The position numbers were made by a program, and so were the translations under genes. Below, in pieces: positions 18,809 through 28,090 of a DNA stretch of 64,000 nucleotides (positions are counted from its first letter, which is position 1; each line of letters opens with the position of its first letter). The notes below the pieces were generated by a model that saw only the letters and a list, made by a program, of their open reading frames with translations, made no database searches and was not told the origin of the DNA. The DNA is from Polyangium spumosum (GTDB taxonomy: Bacteria > Myxococcota_A > Polyangia > Polyangiales > Polyangiaceae), in NCBI RefSeq assembly GCF_009649845.1, contig NZ_WJIE01000002.1, positions 930,001 to 994,000 on the forward strand. Direction: 5' to 3'.

Positions 18809-19929
18809 GTCTTCTCCCACCGGGCCTCGACGCGGCCCCCCAGATAGTTACGCAGCGCGAGCACCGAAGCACGGTTGAGCTCGACGAAGACCTCCGCGAA
18901 GCTCACGAGCCGGCTCCGACGGAGGCGCGGAATGGACGCGCCCAGGACGGCCAGGGCATAAAACGCGGCCTGCCCCGCGGCGGCCAATCGATAAAGCGGG
19001 CCCGTGGTCAGCAAGGACGCCGTCCACATCACCATCAACGCGTAAGGCACGAGCAGGCGGAACCACTTGTGCGAGACGAACTGGACGAAGAGCGGGTTCG
19101 AGCGCGGCGAGAACAACCACCGGTGCCGGGCGAAGGACTGGAAATTGCCGGTGAGCGTGCGGATCTTGCGCTTGCGCTCGCCGGCCACGTCCTCCTGCAG
19201 CTCGTCGTACATCACGGCGCGTGGCTCGAAGACGACGCGGCGGCCCTTCCGCGCGAGCAGCATCGGCTGCTCGAAATCGTCGAGCAGGGTGTCCGGCGCG
19301 AGCGGCGTGTAGTCCTCGCGCCGCATCGCATACAGCGCGCCCGTGACGCCGACCGTCGAGGCGAACCGGCTCTCCGATCGGCGGATCCATTTCTCGTAAC
19401 GCCAGTAAAGCCCGATATGCGCCGCGCTCCGGGTCCGCGGGTCGACGTGCACGAGCTCGCCGCTCACCGCCCCGACGCCGGGTTGCATCAAGCGCGCCAC
19501 GAGGTGACGCAAGGCCTGCCGCTCGATTTGCTGGCGGACGTCCGCGAACACGACGATCGGGGTCGTCACGCACGGAAGGGCCTGGTTGAGCGCGTGGGCC
19601 TTGCCGCGCCGCTCCGCATAACGGACGAGCGTCACGTCCGGCTCGCGCGCGAGCAGGGCCTCGCTCGCGTCCGTCGAGCCATCCGAGACGAAGAGGAAAT
19701 GCAGGCGGCCCGGCGGATAATCGAGCCCGCGGAGGTTCTCGATCTTGGCCGGGATCCGCGCCGCTTCGTCGTGTACCGCGATCACCACGGTGACGGCGGG
19801 CCATTCGGCGAGGGCGGCCGGTTCCGCAGGCTCCTCGCGACGGAGCCGGGAGAGCGCCCAGATCCCGACGGGATACCCGACGAACGTGTATGCCACGAAC
19901 GCAAACGCCAGCCAGAACAAGAGCTCCAT
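18805..19929 (-). CDS. Membrane glycosyltransferase family 2
   Basis: A 374-aa processive-type GT2 enzyme. One N-terminal membrane helix (MELLFWLAFAFVAYTFVGYP), catalytic domain about 40-250 with VTVVIAVHDEAARI, VSDGSTDAS, VFADVRQ (DxD-like) and LLDDFEQPM, then RKIRTLTGNFQ near the acceptor site and about three C-terminal helices. The layout matches poly-N-acetylglucosamine or hyaluronan-type synthases such as PgaC/IcaA. The coupled deacetylase downstream supports a deacetylated aminosugar polymer, but that is inference. The ATG at 19929 is preferred over an upstream frame with low-complexity sequence. About 119 bases separate it from the zinc-finger gene to the right. Confidence 0.85.
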   Translation of the reverse strand: MELLFWLAFAFVAYTFVGYPVGIWALSRLRREEPAEPAALAEWPAVTVVIAVHDEAARIPAKIENLRGLDYPPGRLHFLFVSDGSTDASEALLAREPDVTLVRYAERRGKAHALNQALPCVTTPIVVFADVRQQIERQALRHLVARLMQPGVGAVSGELVHVDPRTRSAAHIGLYWRYEKWIRRSESRFASTVGVTGALYAMRREDYTPLAPDTLLDDFEQPMLLARKGRRVVFEPRAVMYDELQEDVAGERKRKIRTLTGNFQSFARHRWLFSPRSNPLFVQFVSHKWFRLLVPYALMVMWTASLLTTGPLYRLAAAGQAAFYALAVLGASIPRLRRSRLVSFAEVFVELNRASVLALRNYLGGRVEARWEKT

Positions 19930-20048
19930 CGCCCCCCGCTCCGCGCCCCGTGATCCCGGCGCGAGGTCGCCACGCGTGACCTCGGCCGCTCTCGCGCGAG
20001 GTATGTGTAGCTCGCGCGCCTGGAGATGCACCTCGCTTCGAAGTCGAA

Positions 20049-21602
20049 TTATTGGAAGGGGTCAAAAGGTGTGATCGTGACGCGGCCATTCCGCACCTCG
20101 ACGACCTCGCCATCCGAGGGAGCGACCTCGACGATACGGGCGCCCTCCGCGCCGCGGAGCTCCACCCTGGTGACCGGCTCGCAAGCCCCCACCGTGCAGC
20201 GGCCGCCGATTGCACATTTTCCCTGCTTGCACGGACCCGCGCTCCTCGACGGAATCGTGATCCAGAGCGGCGAGGCGCCGCGACGCTCGCCCTCGACGAA
20301 GACGTCCATCCCCGGCGGATCCGTCCGCAATTCGACGACCGCTTTTCCAGGCGCGGCGCTCGGCCTCGGCGCCGTCGCCTTTTCGAACTCGCGCGGGGGC
20401 GGCGGGATCGGGATGGACGGGGTCTGGGCCGGCTCCATCCTCCATGCCGAGCCATCGAGGCGATACGCGGGCGCGTCCCCGATCGAGGGAAACGGTGCGG
20501 GAGGATAACTCGTGCCCACGACGTTCGCGCCGACGATCACCCCCGGCACGGCCACGACCCCGAGCACGGCGCCGCCCACGCGCCACGGTGAAATCGGATA
20601 ACGAGGCGCGTGCACCCGCCGGTCCGTCCCGAAGATCCAGAAGCTCCGCGTGTCCTTTCCCCAGCGATAACGCGCCTCGTACACGGGCACCGCGCGCACG
20701 ACGAGCCGCTGGCAATGGAGCTTCTCGTCGGCCGGGAACACGTGCGACGTGATCAACCCGTTCGCCGCAGCCTCTACGTCCGCGTTCACCCGGACGGAGA
20801 CCCCGCGGTACGGCCCGGGCCCCTCGATCCCGCGGCCCTGCTCGATACGCGCGTCCTCCTCGGCGAGGATCACCTCCCCGCCCGCGAGCCCCACGAGCTC
20901 GTCGGGCAGACCCGTCTTCTCGAGCTGCTTCGAATTCGTCCGCGTCGACCAGCGCACGTGCATGCGCCGGAAATGGCAAAGCCTCCGCTGCCCGACGCAC
21001 GTGTCGCACGTGACCTGGCCGCCGCCGCCGCACTTCGAGCACGTCACGCGCCCACTGCCCGAGCACCACGTGCAGGTCGACGTGTGCGTCTCCGTCCGCG
21101 TCGTGGTGTTGCCCTGCGCGTCCGTCTCGGTGACCGTACGCGTCTCCGTGATCCGGCCGTCGCCGCCGCACGACGAGCACGAGACCCGCCCACCTCCGCC
21201 GCACGTGTCGCACGTGACCCGACCGTCGCCGCCGCAGCCGAAGCAGGTGCGCACCTCGTCGGTGTGCGGCACGCGCACGGCGACGCGCTCGTCGGGCGTG
21301 AAGCGCGGCGGCATCTGCATGGGGATCGCCCAGGGCTCCGGCGCGGGCCCGTTCTCGGGGCCGTCGACGGGCCCATCGAGGTAGGGCTCGTGCGTCAGCT
21401 CGGTGCCGCGTGTCTCCGTGAAGGATTGAAAGACCACGTCGAATGCGCCGCTCCGCTCGAACGAGGTCACGTCGAGCCGCGCCGCGAGCCCGCGCCGCCC
21501 CCACGTCGTCGCGCGGACGTGTTGCTCCAGGAGGACACGCGCGTCGTCGAGGGAGAGCTCGACGGGTGCGGGGGCCGAGGTCGGGCTTGCGATGTTGCTC
21601 AT
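20049..21602 (-). CDS. Membrane protein with DnaJ-type zinc-finger repeats and PEGA-like tail
   Basis: A 517-aa protein. Between about residues 118 and 205 there are six CxxCxGxG-like modules (CFGCGGDG, CDTCGGGG, CSSCGGDG, CTWCSGSG, CSKCGGGG and a degenerate CDTCVGQR). DnaJ has four, so this is an expanded zinc-binding region, interrupted by a Thr-rich hairpin (TETDAQGNTTTRTETHTS). There is no J domain. One membrane helix lies near 337-361, followed by a Pro-rich linker and a PEGA-like beta region (VELRTDPPGMDVFVEGE) near 420. The orientation suggests the zinc region is cytoplasmic and the tail extracytoplasmic. Function unknown. It is divergent from the putative effector-partner gene across 76 bases. 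Confidence 0.75.
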   Translation of the reverse strand: MSNIASPTSAPAPVELSLDDARVLLEQHVRATTWGRRGLAARLDVTSFERSGAFDVVFQSFTETRGTELTHEPYLDGPVDGPENGPAPEPWAIPMQMPPRFTPDERVAVRVPHTDEVRTCFGCGGDGRVTCDTCGGGGRVSCSSCGGDGRITETRTVTETDAQGNTTTRTETHTSTCTWCSGSGRVTCSKCGGGGQVTCDTCVGQRRLCHFRRMHVRWSTRTNSKQLEKTGLPDELVGLAGGEVILAEEDARIEQGRGIEGPGPYRGVSVRVNADVEAAANGLITSHVFPADEKLHCQRLVVRAVPVYEARYRWGKDTRSFWIFGTDRRVHAPRYPISPWRVGGAVLGVVAVPGVIVGANVVGTSYPPAPFPSIGDAPAYRLDGSAWRMEPAQTPSIPIPPPPREFEKATAPRPSAAPGKAVVELRTDPPGMDVFVEGERRGASPLWITIPSRSAGPCKQGKCAIGGRCTVGACEPVTRVELRGAEGARIVEVAPSDGEVVEVRNGRVTITPFDPFQ

Positions 21603-21678
21603 CGTGGCAGCGCCGATTCTACCCGAGCCGCCTTGGCAACGCACCGACATCCCTGTAACGTCGACGTGCTCGCAGGCG

Positions 21679-22431
21679 ATGGCTTTCTGGATCCGGCAAG
21701 ATCAATTCGAGGTTCTGGAGCGCGACGTCGGCATCGCGGAGCTCCAGCGGGACGTGATCCGCAGGCTCGGCGAGCGCTCACCCGGCTGCTTCGCCATCGT
21801 GCCGGAGCGCGGGATCGCCGCGGTGGTGCGACTCGGCGTCGCACGCGCGGCGCGCCGCGGGCTCACGCGCCTCGGGCCGGTGCGGCTCTACGTGGAGACG
21901 ATGATCCTGCTCGGCTGGGCCTTCGACGACGACCCGCTTTTCCCCTGGGCCGAGGCCGCGCTCGCCGAGGCGCGCCCGACGCAGGCCGAGAGGGCCTCTC
22001 GCCTGTACGAGGTGATGATGGAGTACCTCCGCGCCGCGGCCGGGACGGGCCAGGAGCATACGCTCGCCGCAATGCGTCGGTTCGAACCGATCGCTACGCG
22101 CGCCCTCGACATGGACCTGCCGCGCGAGAGCATCCGCGAGGTGTTGACGAGGGAGGCGCGCGCGCTCGCTCCCGAGCGGCTCGCCTGGCTCGGGCCCGAG
22201 GGCGAGGAGCGGGCAATCGACGCGTGGGCGAGACACGCGGAGGCCCATGGTTTGTCCGGCGGCAGCGTGGTGGCCTACGGCCTGCTCGCGTGCCTGCTCG
22301 GACACGGATTCGCGGAGGATCCGCTCTTTCCCTGGGCAGATACGAAGCTCCGCGAGGGCGACATGCGGGCGCTCGTGGGCGAGGCGGGCCTTTATTGCGA
22401 GCGGGTCCTCCGCTTCATGCACAAGGAGTGA
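21679..22431 (+). CDS. Uncharacterised partner of peptidoglycan hydrolase (internal duplication, possible immunity or adaptor)
   Basis: A 250-aa soluble, mostly helical protein. The phrase 'FDDDPLFPWAEAAL' near residue 78 is echoed as 'FAEDPLFPWADTKL' near 214, each after a Gly-x-x/large hydrophobic helix, so the protein appears to be two related halves. I do not recognise a named family. The start at 21679 (MAFWIRQDQF) is chosen because upstream residues are not protein-like. The stop is followed after five bases by the hydrolase gene, whose ribosome-binding site (aaggag) lies inside this gene's end. Tight coupling to a cell-wall hydrolase suggests an immunity protein or secretion adaptor, but no secretion signal is visible to confirm this. 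Confidence 0.6.
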   Translation: MAFWIRQDQFEVLERDVGIAELQRDVIRRLGERSPGCFAIVPERGIAAVVRLGVARAARRGLTRLGPVRLYVETMILLGWAFDDDPLFPWAEAALAEARPTQAERASRLYEVMMEYLRAAAGTGQEHTLAAMRRFEPIATRALDMDLPRESIREVLTREARALAPERLAWLGPEGEERAIDAWARHAEAHGLSGGSVVAYGLLACLLGHGFAEDPLFPWADTKLREGDMRALVGEAGLYCERVLRFMHKE

Positions 22432-22436
22432 GCGCG

Positions 22437-23270
22437 ATGGGATTCCCGTGCGCCGGTACACCGGAAGACCCCTCCTCGGGGAGCGGGAGCGCAGACAACA
22501 AGCAGGTCTCGTCGCCGGACGAGGGCAGCGCGGTCAAGCCTTGCCCCTGCGATCCGAGCAAGACGATGAGCCCCGAGATGCAGGCGGCCATCGCGGCGGT
22601 CAACCAGAAGCTCGATACGGCGATCGAGAACAACCAGAGGAACCTCGATTCGAAGATCGCCACCTACGAGAAGAAGGGCTGGTCGACGGAGAACGACCCG
22701 AACCTCGAGAACCTGAAGAGGCACGGCGAGGAGCTGAAGAAGCGCAAGCAGGAGCTGAACGACAAGATCAACGAGTGCGCCTGCCACGGCGACGGCCTCA
22801 TGAACCTGGCGAACGTCGTGTACAACGAGGCGAACTCGCACAGCATGAACGCGAAGACGGCCGTGGCCTACGCGTACATGAACCGCACGGGCGGCACCCC
22901 CCGTCCGCCCAAGAACAGCGCCGAGATCTCGCATTACAAATCGCTCGGCACACGCGCCGAGAGCCTGAACGACGGCACCGCCGGGCTCTTCGCGAGGAAC
23001 CTGACGGACTCGATCGAGGCGGCGTGCCGCAGGCTACGCGACAAGGATCCGAAGGCAAACGACCCCACGAACGGCTCGACCCACTGGGTGAGCCCCGACG
23101 CATTGCCGAAGGCCTCCGGCGGCTGCGGAGCCAACTACTTCGCCAAGGACGGGCGGTGCTTCCCGACGTGGACCGATCCGCGCTGGGAGGAGGACGTCAC
23201 CGAGACGCTCGCCGAGGGCGTGCCGCGCGGCGAGTTCGTCTTCTACAACAACGTCCGCTACACGCCCTGA
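22437..23270 (+). CDS. SleB-like cell-wall hydrolase (putative interbacterial effector)
   Basis: A 277-aa protein. The first about 120 residues hold a PCPCDPSK Cys motif and a charged coiled coil (residues about 45-110, KKRKQELNDKINECACHGDG). The rest resembles SleB/CwlJ hydrolases: LMNLANVVYNEANSHSM with a conserved Glu, followed by AVAYAYMNRTGG, the 'NEA...AVA...NR' pattern of that family. Such enzymes cut peptidoglycan glycan strands. There is no signal peptide, so export would need a dedicated system such as type VI secretion, or release by lysis. It is co-transcribed with the preceding gene. Ends 16 bases from the convergent FAD monooxygenase. Confidence 0.7.
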   Translation: MGFPCAGTPEDPSSGSGSADNKQVSSPDEGSAVKPCPCDPSKTMSPEMQAAIAAVNQKLDTAIENNQRNLDSKIATYEKKGWSTENDPNLENLKRHGEELKKRKQELNDKINECACHGDGLMNLANVVYNEANSHSMNAKTAVAYAYMNRTGGTPRPPKNSAEISHYKSLGTRAESLNDGTAGLFARNLTDSIEAACRRLRDKDPKANDPTNGSTHWVSPDALPKASGGCGANYFAKDGRCFPTWTDPRWEEDVTETLAEGVPRGEFVFYNNVRYTP

Positions 23271-23285
23271 CCACCTCCCCGGGCG

Positions 23286-24962
23286 TCAAACGAAGAGGCT
23301 GTCGAGCCAGGCGCCGAGTTTCTCCTCGTTCGCCGGCTGGGCCCGATACCCCACGTACCCGTCGGGCCGCGCGACGTACACGCACTCCGACCGCGCCCCG
23401 AAGCGCCGATGCAATTCGCCATCCGGGTCGAGCAGGACGGGCACGTCCGCGGGCAAGGCCCGAGGGACCTCGTTTCCAGGGACGATCACGTAGGCCCGGA
23501 CGCGATCGCCGAGCCGCGCACGCGCCGCGTTCACGACGCGCCCGAGCCGCTCGTACCCCTCGCTCGTCGCCGCCGCGCCGTCGAAGCAGAGCATCGTATG
23601 CGACGTGCCGCGGAGCAGCTCGTGCAGCGTGCCCTCGCCGACCGGCATGTCCGGCACGCGCGCCCCGGGCGCCGGTCCGTCGCCAAAATGCATCCAGTCC
23701 GACAAACCCGGCCGCTCGTCCGAGCCGGTGAGGCGGATGCTCCACAAGGACGCCTGATCCTGGGCCACGATCGGGCTCTTTGGATAAGCGATCTCGATCT
23801 GCGAGACGCGCCGCCCCGCGCGCTCCTTCACGAAGCCGAGGCTCGTCACGAAGCTCATGAGGTTGTTGCGGATCCCCATCGTGAGCGGGCTCTTCAAGGA
23901 GATCGCCGTCTGGAAGCCGCGCGTGCTCACGTCCGTGAAGCGCAACGTCTCCTCGGCCACGGGCCGCCGCTCGGCCTCGTACGAGTCGAGCAGCGCGTCC
24001 CTCGCCGCCCCGCGCGCCACGAGCGCGAGCTTCCAGGCGAGGTTGTACGCGTCCTGGATGCCCATGTTCATCCCCTGCCCGCCCGCCGGGCTGTGGATAT
24101 GCGCCGCGTCGCCGGCCAGAAACACGCGGCCGACACGATACTGCGGGACGATGCGGCAATGAATGCGGAAATCGACCATCCACGCCGGATCACCGAGGGA
24201 GGCGCCCTTCGGCCCCCGCTCTTCGAGGATCGCTTCGAAGCTCTCGAGCGTGACGGGGCGGTCGTCGCCGGGCTCGAGGAACGTGAGCAGCCGGTAGCGG
24301 CTCTCCCCCGGCAGCGGGAACAACGCGAGCATGCCGTTCGGGCCGAGGAAGATGGCGATCTCGTCATCGTGAATCGCCACCGGGAAGCTCACGCGCACGT
24401 CGGCCTGCATGATACGCGCGTCGTACGTCGAGCCCTCGAACGGCAAGTCGAGCGTCTTGCGGACGGTGCTGTGCGCGCCGTCGCAGCCGAGCAGATACGG
24501 CACGCGCACCTCCTCGGTCCAGCCGTCGTCGGAGGCGAGCGTGGCCGTCACGCCGCCCTCGTCCTGCGAAAAACCCGAGAGCTTCACCTTGCGCTCGACC
24601 TCGACGCCGTGCGCGCGCCCGAGGTGCTCGGCGAGCACGATCTCGGTCTCGCGCTGCGAGAGGCTCAGGAGGAAGGGGTACGGCGAGTCGATGCCGCCGA
24701 TCTCGACCCGCGCGATCCGCTCGAGCGCGGGCGTCATGATACGCGCCCCGGCGACCTGCCGGCCGCGCGCGAGGATGGGGTCGATGACGCCCATGTCGTG
24801 AAAACATTCGAGGGTGCGGGCGTGGATGATCTGCGCCTTCGACCAGATCGAAGGGCCTTCGCCCTGGTCGATGATCCGGCACGAGAGGCCGTGCCGCGCG
24901 AGCTCCGAAGCCATCACCAGGCCTACCGGGCCCGCCCCCACCACGAGCGCGTCGAGCGCCAT
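23286..24962 (-). CDS. FAD-dependent aromatic monooxygenase
   Basis: A 558-aa flavoprotein of the PHBH/PheA (FAD_binding_3) family that hydroxylates aromatic substrates with NAD(P)H and oxygen. N-terminal GxGxxG motif VVGAGPVGLVMASELARHG, the mid DG motif YLLGCDGAHSTVRK near 155, and the second FAD motif FLAGDAAHIHSPAGGQGMN near 280. The last about 170 residues form a thioredoxin-like domain ending in a VGYRAQP strand, as in phenol hydroxylase. The start at 24962 is favoured over 24965 because the AGGAGG sits at a better distance. Substrate unknown; neighbours do not form a clear pathway. Confidence 0.88.
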   Translation of the reverse strand: MALDALVVGAGPVGLVMASELARHGLSCRIIDQGEGPSIWSKAQIIHARTLECFHDMGVIDPILARGRQVAGARIMTPALERIARVEIGGIDSPYPFLLSLSQRETEIVLAEHLGRAHGVEVERKVKLSGFSQDEGGVTATLASDDGWTEEVRVPYLLGCDGAHSTVRKTLDLPFEGSTYDARIMQADVRVSFPVAIHDDEIAIFLGPNGMLALFPLPGESRYRLLTFLEPGDDRPVTLESFEAILEERGPKGASLGDPAWMVDFRIHCRIVPQYRVGRVFLAGDAAHIHSPAGGQGMNMGIQDAYNLAWKLALVARGAARDALLDSYEAERRPVAEETLRFTDVSTRGFQTAISLKSPLTMGIRNNLMSFVTSLGFVKERAGRRVSQIEIAYPKSPIVAQDQASLWSIRLTGSDERPGLSDWMHFGDGPAPGARVPDMPVGEGTLHELLRGTSHTMLCFDGAAATSEGYERLGRVVNAARARLGDRVRAYVIVPGNEVPRALPADVPVLLDPDGELHRRFGARSECVYVARPDGYVGYRAQPANEEKLGAWLDSLFV

Positions 24963-25051
24963 CATACCCTCCTTCGTTCGCCGCAACGAACGCCGCGGCG
25001 CCGCGGCATCATACTGGAAAGCGGGCGGGAGGGAGGGGTAGGATTCGCGTG

Positions 25052-26296
25052 ATGCCGGAACGCAAGGACTTCGGGGACGCCCTCGTGAAGGCCGCGCTCG
25101 CGCCGATCCAGGCCGCGAACGAGCGGCTGCGCGACGGGGCGCTCGGCGAGGGGATCGCCGCGCTCTCCAAGGCCGAGCTGCTCGGCGGAGTGAAGCTGGG
25201 CATCGAGAAGGCCGCGGCGGTCTTTCGTCTGCGCGGGCCGGAGGTCGAGGCGCTCCTGCCCTGGGACGCGCTCCTGCCCGCGCTCGATCGCGTCGAGGCC
25301 ACGCAGATCGAGGCGCTTCGCGCCGTGCAAAAGCACGCGAGTGGCCTCTTCGGGCCGGTGTCGGGCTCTGCGGGGATGCCCTCGGCCCCCGACGGGCGAA
25401 AACGGACGGGGGCCGAGGCGCTGCTGAAGGTCGCGAGGCAGTTCGCCGGCGACACGAAGCTCTGCGGGCCGATCGAGGCGCTCGCGGCCGAGATCTCCAC
25501 GTGGGAGACGCTCGTCTCGCAGTGCGGCGACAGGCTCGAGTCGAGCCCGCTGCCCGCGAGGTACACGCGCCGGAGGTGGCTCGTCCGCGTGTCGCTCGGC
25601 GTCGTGCTCGTGGGATCCGTCGCGGTCGTGGGGCGCTCGATCTACACGAAGAGGCAGGTCGAGGGGGCGCGGGCGCGGGTCGAGGCGGCGCTCCGGGCCG
25701 AGGATCCGTGCGTGGTCGAGGCGCTCGCGCCCGCGGACGTCGCGCTCGCGACGCCGGAGCAGGTGGCGGGCGAGAAGGCGCGGCTCGAGGCCTGCGCGGC
25801 GGGGCGCGCCCGCGCCCGGTACGTGGCGGCCTGCGAGGCGCTCGCGAAGGACTTCGCGTCCGGCAAGCTCACGGCGGACGACCTCGCGCTCGCCGGGCAG
25901 GCCGCGCCGCGCTTCGAACGCGCGACGAAGCGGGAGCTCGGGGCCGAGGATCTGCTGGTGGCGCCGAAGGACATGCCCTGCCAGGACAGCCCCGCGAAGG
26001 ACCGGTTTTTCCGGACGTACGCCCTCGCGGCCGCGGAGTCGACGAAGGTCTGGGCCGAGGCGCCGCGGGTCTCCGACGAGCTGCGGGAGGCGCTGAAGGG
26101 CAAGGACCTCACCGACAAACCTTTCCGGGACGAGCTCGCGCGGCGCGCCGAGCCCGCCGCGGGGAGGGCGATCCTCAGCGGCAAACCCGAGGACCTCGAG
26201 CTCGGCCAGAAGCTCTGCGACTTCGCCCGCTCGTTCGGGATGAAGGACGGAAAAAAATGCGCCGGGCTCGCGGCGGTCCTGGCGAAGAAGCGGTGA
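25052..26296 (+). CDS. Uncharacterised single-span membrane protein
   Basis: A 414-aa protein I do not recognise. The N-terminal about 170 residues are helical and soluble (FGDALVKAALAPIQAANERL). A single membrane helix lies near residues 178-198 (VRVSLGVVLVGSVAVVGRS), and the C-terminal about 215 residues are charged, Ala-rich helices (KRQVEGARARVEAALRAED). A GTG at 25049 is an alternative start; a Gly/Ala-rich purine run (gggagggaggggt) is upstream. The next gene begins 13 bases after its stop, so they likely form an operon. Confidence 0.65.
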   Translation: MPERKDFGDALVKAALAPIQAANERLRDGALGEGIAALSKAELLGGVKLGIEKAAAVFRLRGPEVEALLPWDALLPALDRVEATQIEALRAVQKHASGLFGPVSGSAGMPSAPDGRKRTGAEALLKVARQFAGDTKLCGPIEALAAEISTWETLVSQCGDRLESSPLPARYTRRRWLVRVSLGVVLVGSVAVVGRSIYTKRQVEGARARVEAALRAEDPCVVEALAPADVALATPEQVAGEKARLEACAAGRARARYVAACEALAKDFASGKLTADDLALAGQAAPRFERATKRELGAEDLLVAPKDMPCQDSPAKDRFFRTYALAAAESTKVWAEAPRVSDELREALKGKDLTDKPFRDELARRAEPAAGRAILSGKPEDLELGQKLCDFARSFGMKDGKKCAGLAAVLAKKR

Positions 26297-26309
26297 GAGA
26301 GGGGCGCCC

Positions 26310-27998
26310 TTGAACCTCGAACGATTCTACATGGCCCACCCGGGCGCTTTTCTGGTCCCGGCCGAGCACCTCGACGAGGAGGGCATCGGGGGCCTCGCGC
26401 GGGAGGAGCGGGAGCTGCTCACGGGACGCGTTGGTTTGTCGGAGGAGCACATTGCCCTCTTCAACCGGGGGTATCGGCTCTACCGCGAGCGCGCGGCCTC
26501 GCTCCACGCCCGCGCGCCCGGCTCGTGGCTGCCGCCGCGCAAGGCGCATCTGCTGCTCGTCACCGATCCGGCGCGCGTGCGCCCCTACAGCCAGCCCTTC
26601 CTCGGCACGACGTGGTTCCTCTACGCCTCGGACCTCGACCCTTCGCGCTCGCACGAGGAGTACGTCTGTCATCAGCTCTTCCACGTCGAGCGCCTCGCCT
26701 TCCTGAAGGCGCTGCGCGCGGCCGTCTGCTTCAACCTGAGTTATTTCCTCGATCGCACCGAGGACGAGCTGCACGATTTCTCCCGGGCCGCCTCGCGCGC
26801 CACGCGGCCCGACGCGCCGGCCTTTCTGGCGCTCGCCCGCGCCTTGCCCTGGATCCGGACGCTCTATCACCTGCCGCTCCGGGAGCCGCCGCCCGAGCGC
26901 ACCGAGGGGCTCGGCCACGTCGACGGCGCGGATCTCTTGATCCCCAGGGAAGCGCGCCCCGACCTGCTCGCCCTCTTCGGCGCGTTCGACGCGGCCGCGC
27001 GGGAGATGGAGGCGGCGTTTTTCGTGGCACAAGCCGCAGCCCCTGCCGAGGGCCCTGCGCCGGTCGATCTGGTTTGTCGTTTCCTCGCCGAGGAGCGGCC
27101 GGACGTCGTGCTCGTCGATACGGCGGGGAACACCGTGTATCGGCCGGAGGACGCCGACAAACTCGACGACGCCCGCGTGGCGCTCGCGCCCCTCGTCTCG
27201 ACGCGGGTCGCCGAGAGCCTGGTCGCGGACCTGCGCACCGTCAGCGACAAGAGCCGCGCCGTGCTCGGCTCGCTGCGGGATCCGGACGTGCTCCCGCGGA
27301 CGAGCGCGGAGGTCGACGCCGACGGCGGCGTGTACATGCGGGCGGATCTGCGCCGCATCGTCTACGAGCTCCGCCAGCCCGGCTTCGACCCGCTGCGCGA
27401 GGAGGCGCCGCCCTACCACCGCGAGCTGCTCGCCGCGCGTGTCGTCCACGAATGGGGCCACCTCGTGCACGAGGCGGGGCTCGTCCGCGTGCCCGAGGAG
27501 AACAGGCGCCAGTACGACGCGGCCCTCTCGTCGGTCCACTCGACATGGGAGGTGATCCTCGCGCAGATGCCCGCGCGCCTCGCCGAGGACGTGAAAGAGG
27601 AGCTCGACGCGCTCGGGGCCGATCCCGCGCGCCCCTGGGAGGCGCTCACCCGCGTCATGCTGACGCGGATCCCCGATTTCGCGGCGAACCTGTTTTTCCT
27701 GCGATACCTGCGGCCCGCGGAGGCCCGGGCGTACCTCCATGCGAACGTGCGCCACCACATGAACGAGGACCTCGGCCCGCTCGCGCAGCTCACGCGTTAC
27801 GCCCTGGAGATCTCGTACCTCGACCTCGCCGGGATCCCGGACCCGATCCCTCACTTCGTGGAGACGACCTACTTCGACGGGTATTTCATCAAGCCCCAGG
27901 TCTGCGGCGAGCGGCAGCTCAGGGACCTCCGCGACGCGATGGCGCAGCTCTGCAGCGCTTATCAGGTCGACGCGTCCGCGTTTTTCCCCGCTCTTTGA
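26310..27998 (+). CDS. Putative zinc metalloprotein with HEWGH motif
   Basis: A 562-aa soluble protein of unknown family. Near residues 378-390 it has VVHEWGHLVHEAG, a canonical HExxH zinc-binding motif preceded by a hydrophobic helix. The rest has no recognised peptidase subdomain but is rich in conserved-looking acidic and aromatic residues. Start TTG at 26310 with gagagggg upstream; an ATG at 26331 is a weaker alternative. It follows the membrane protein by 13 bases in what looks like an operon. The motif alone could also occur by chance, but the preceding helix (LLAARVV) and following residues are compatible with a gluzincin fold. Confidence 0.6.
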   Translation: MNLERFYMAHPGAFLVPAEHLDEEGIGGLAREERELLTGRVGLSEEHIALFNRGYRLYRERAASLHARAPGSWLPPRKAHLLLVTDPARVRPYSQPFLGTTWFLYASDLDPSRSHEEYVCHQLFHVERLAFLKALRAAVCFNLSYFLDRTEDELHDFSRAASRATRPDAPAFLALARALPWIRTLYHLPLREPPPERTEGLGHVDGADLLIPREARPDLLALFGAFDAAAREMEAAFFVAQAAAPAEGPAPVDLVCRFLAEERPDVVLVDTAGNTVYRPEDADKLDDARVALAPLVSTRVAESLVADLRTVSDKSRAVLGSLRDPDVLPRTSAEVDADGGVYMRADLRRIVYELRQPGFDPLREEAPPYHRELLAARVVHEWGHLVHEAGLVRVPEENRRQYDAALSSVHSTWEVILAQMPARLAEDVKEELDALGADPARPWEALTRVMLTRIPDFAANLFFLRYLRPAEARAYLHANVRHHMNEDLGPLAQLTRYALEISYLDLAGIPDPIPHFVETTYFDGYFIKPQVCGERQLRDLRDAMAQLCSAYQVDASAFFPAL

Positions 27999-28090
27999 GC
28001 CAGCGGCCCTCGCAAGATCGCGACCACCTCTCGCGAAATTGAGACAAAAAGACGCTCGACTTCGAGCCGTAGTTTGAGTAGGCGTCGCGC

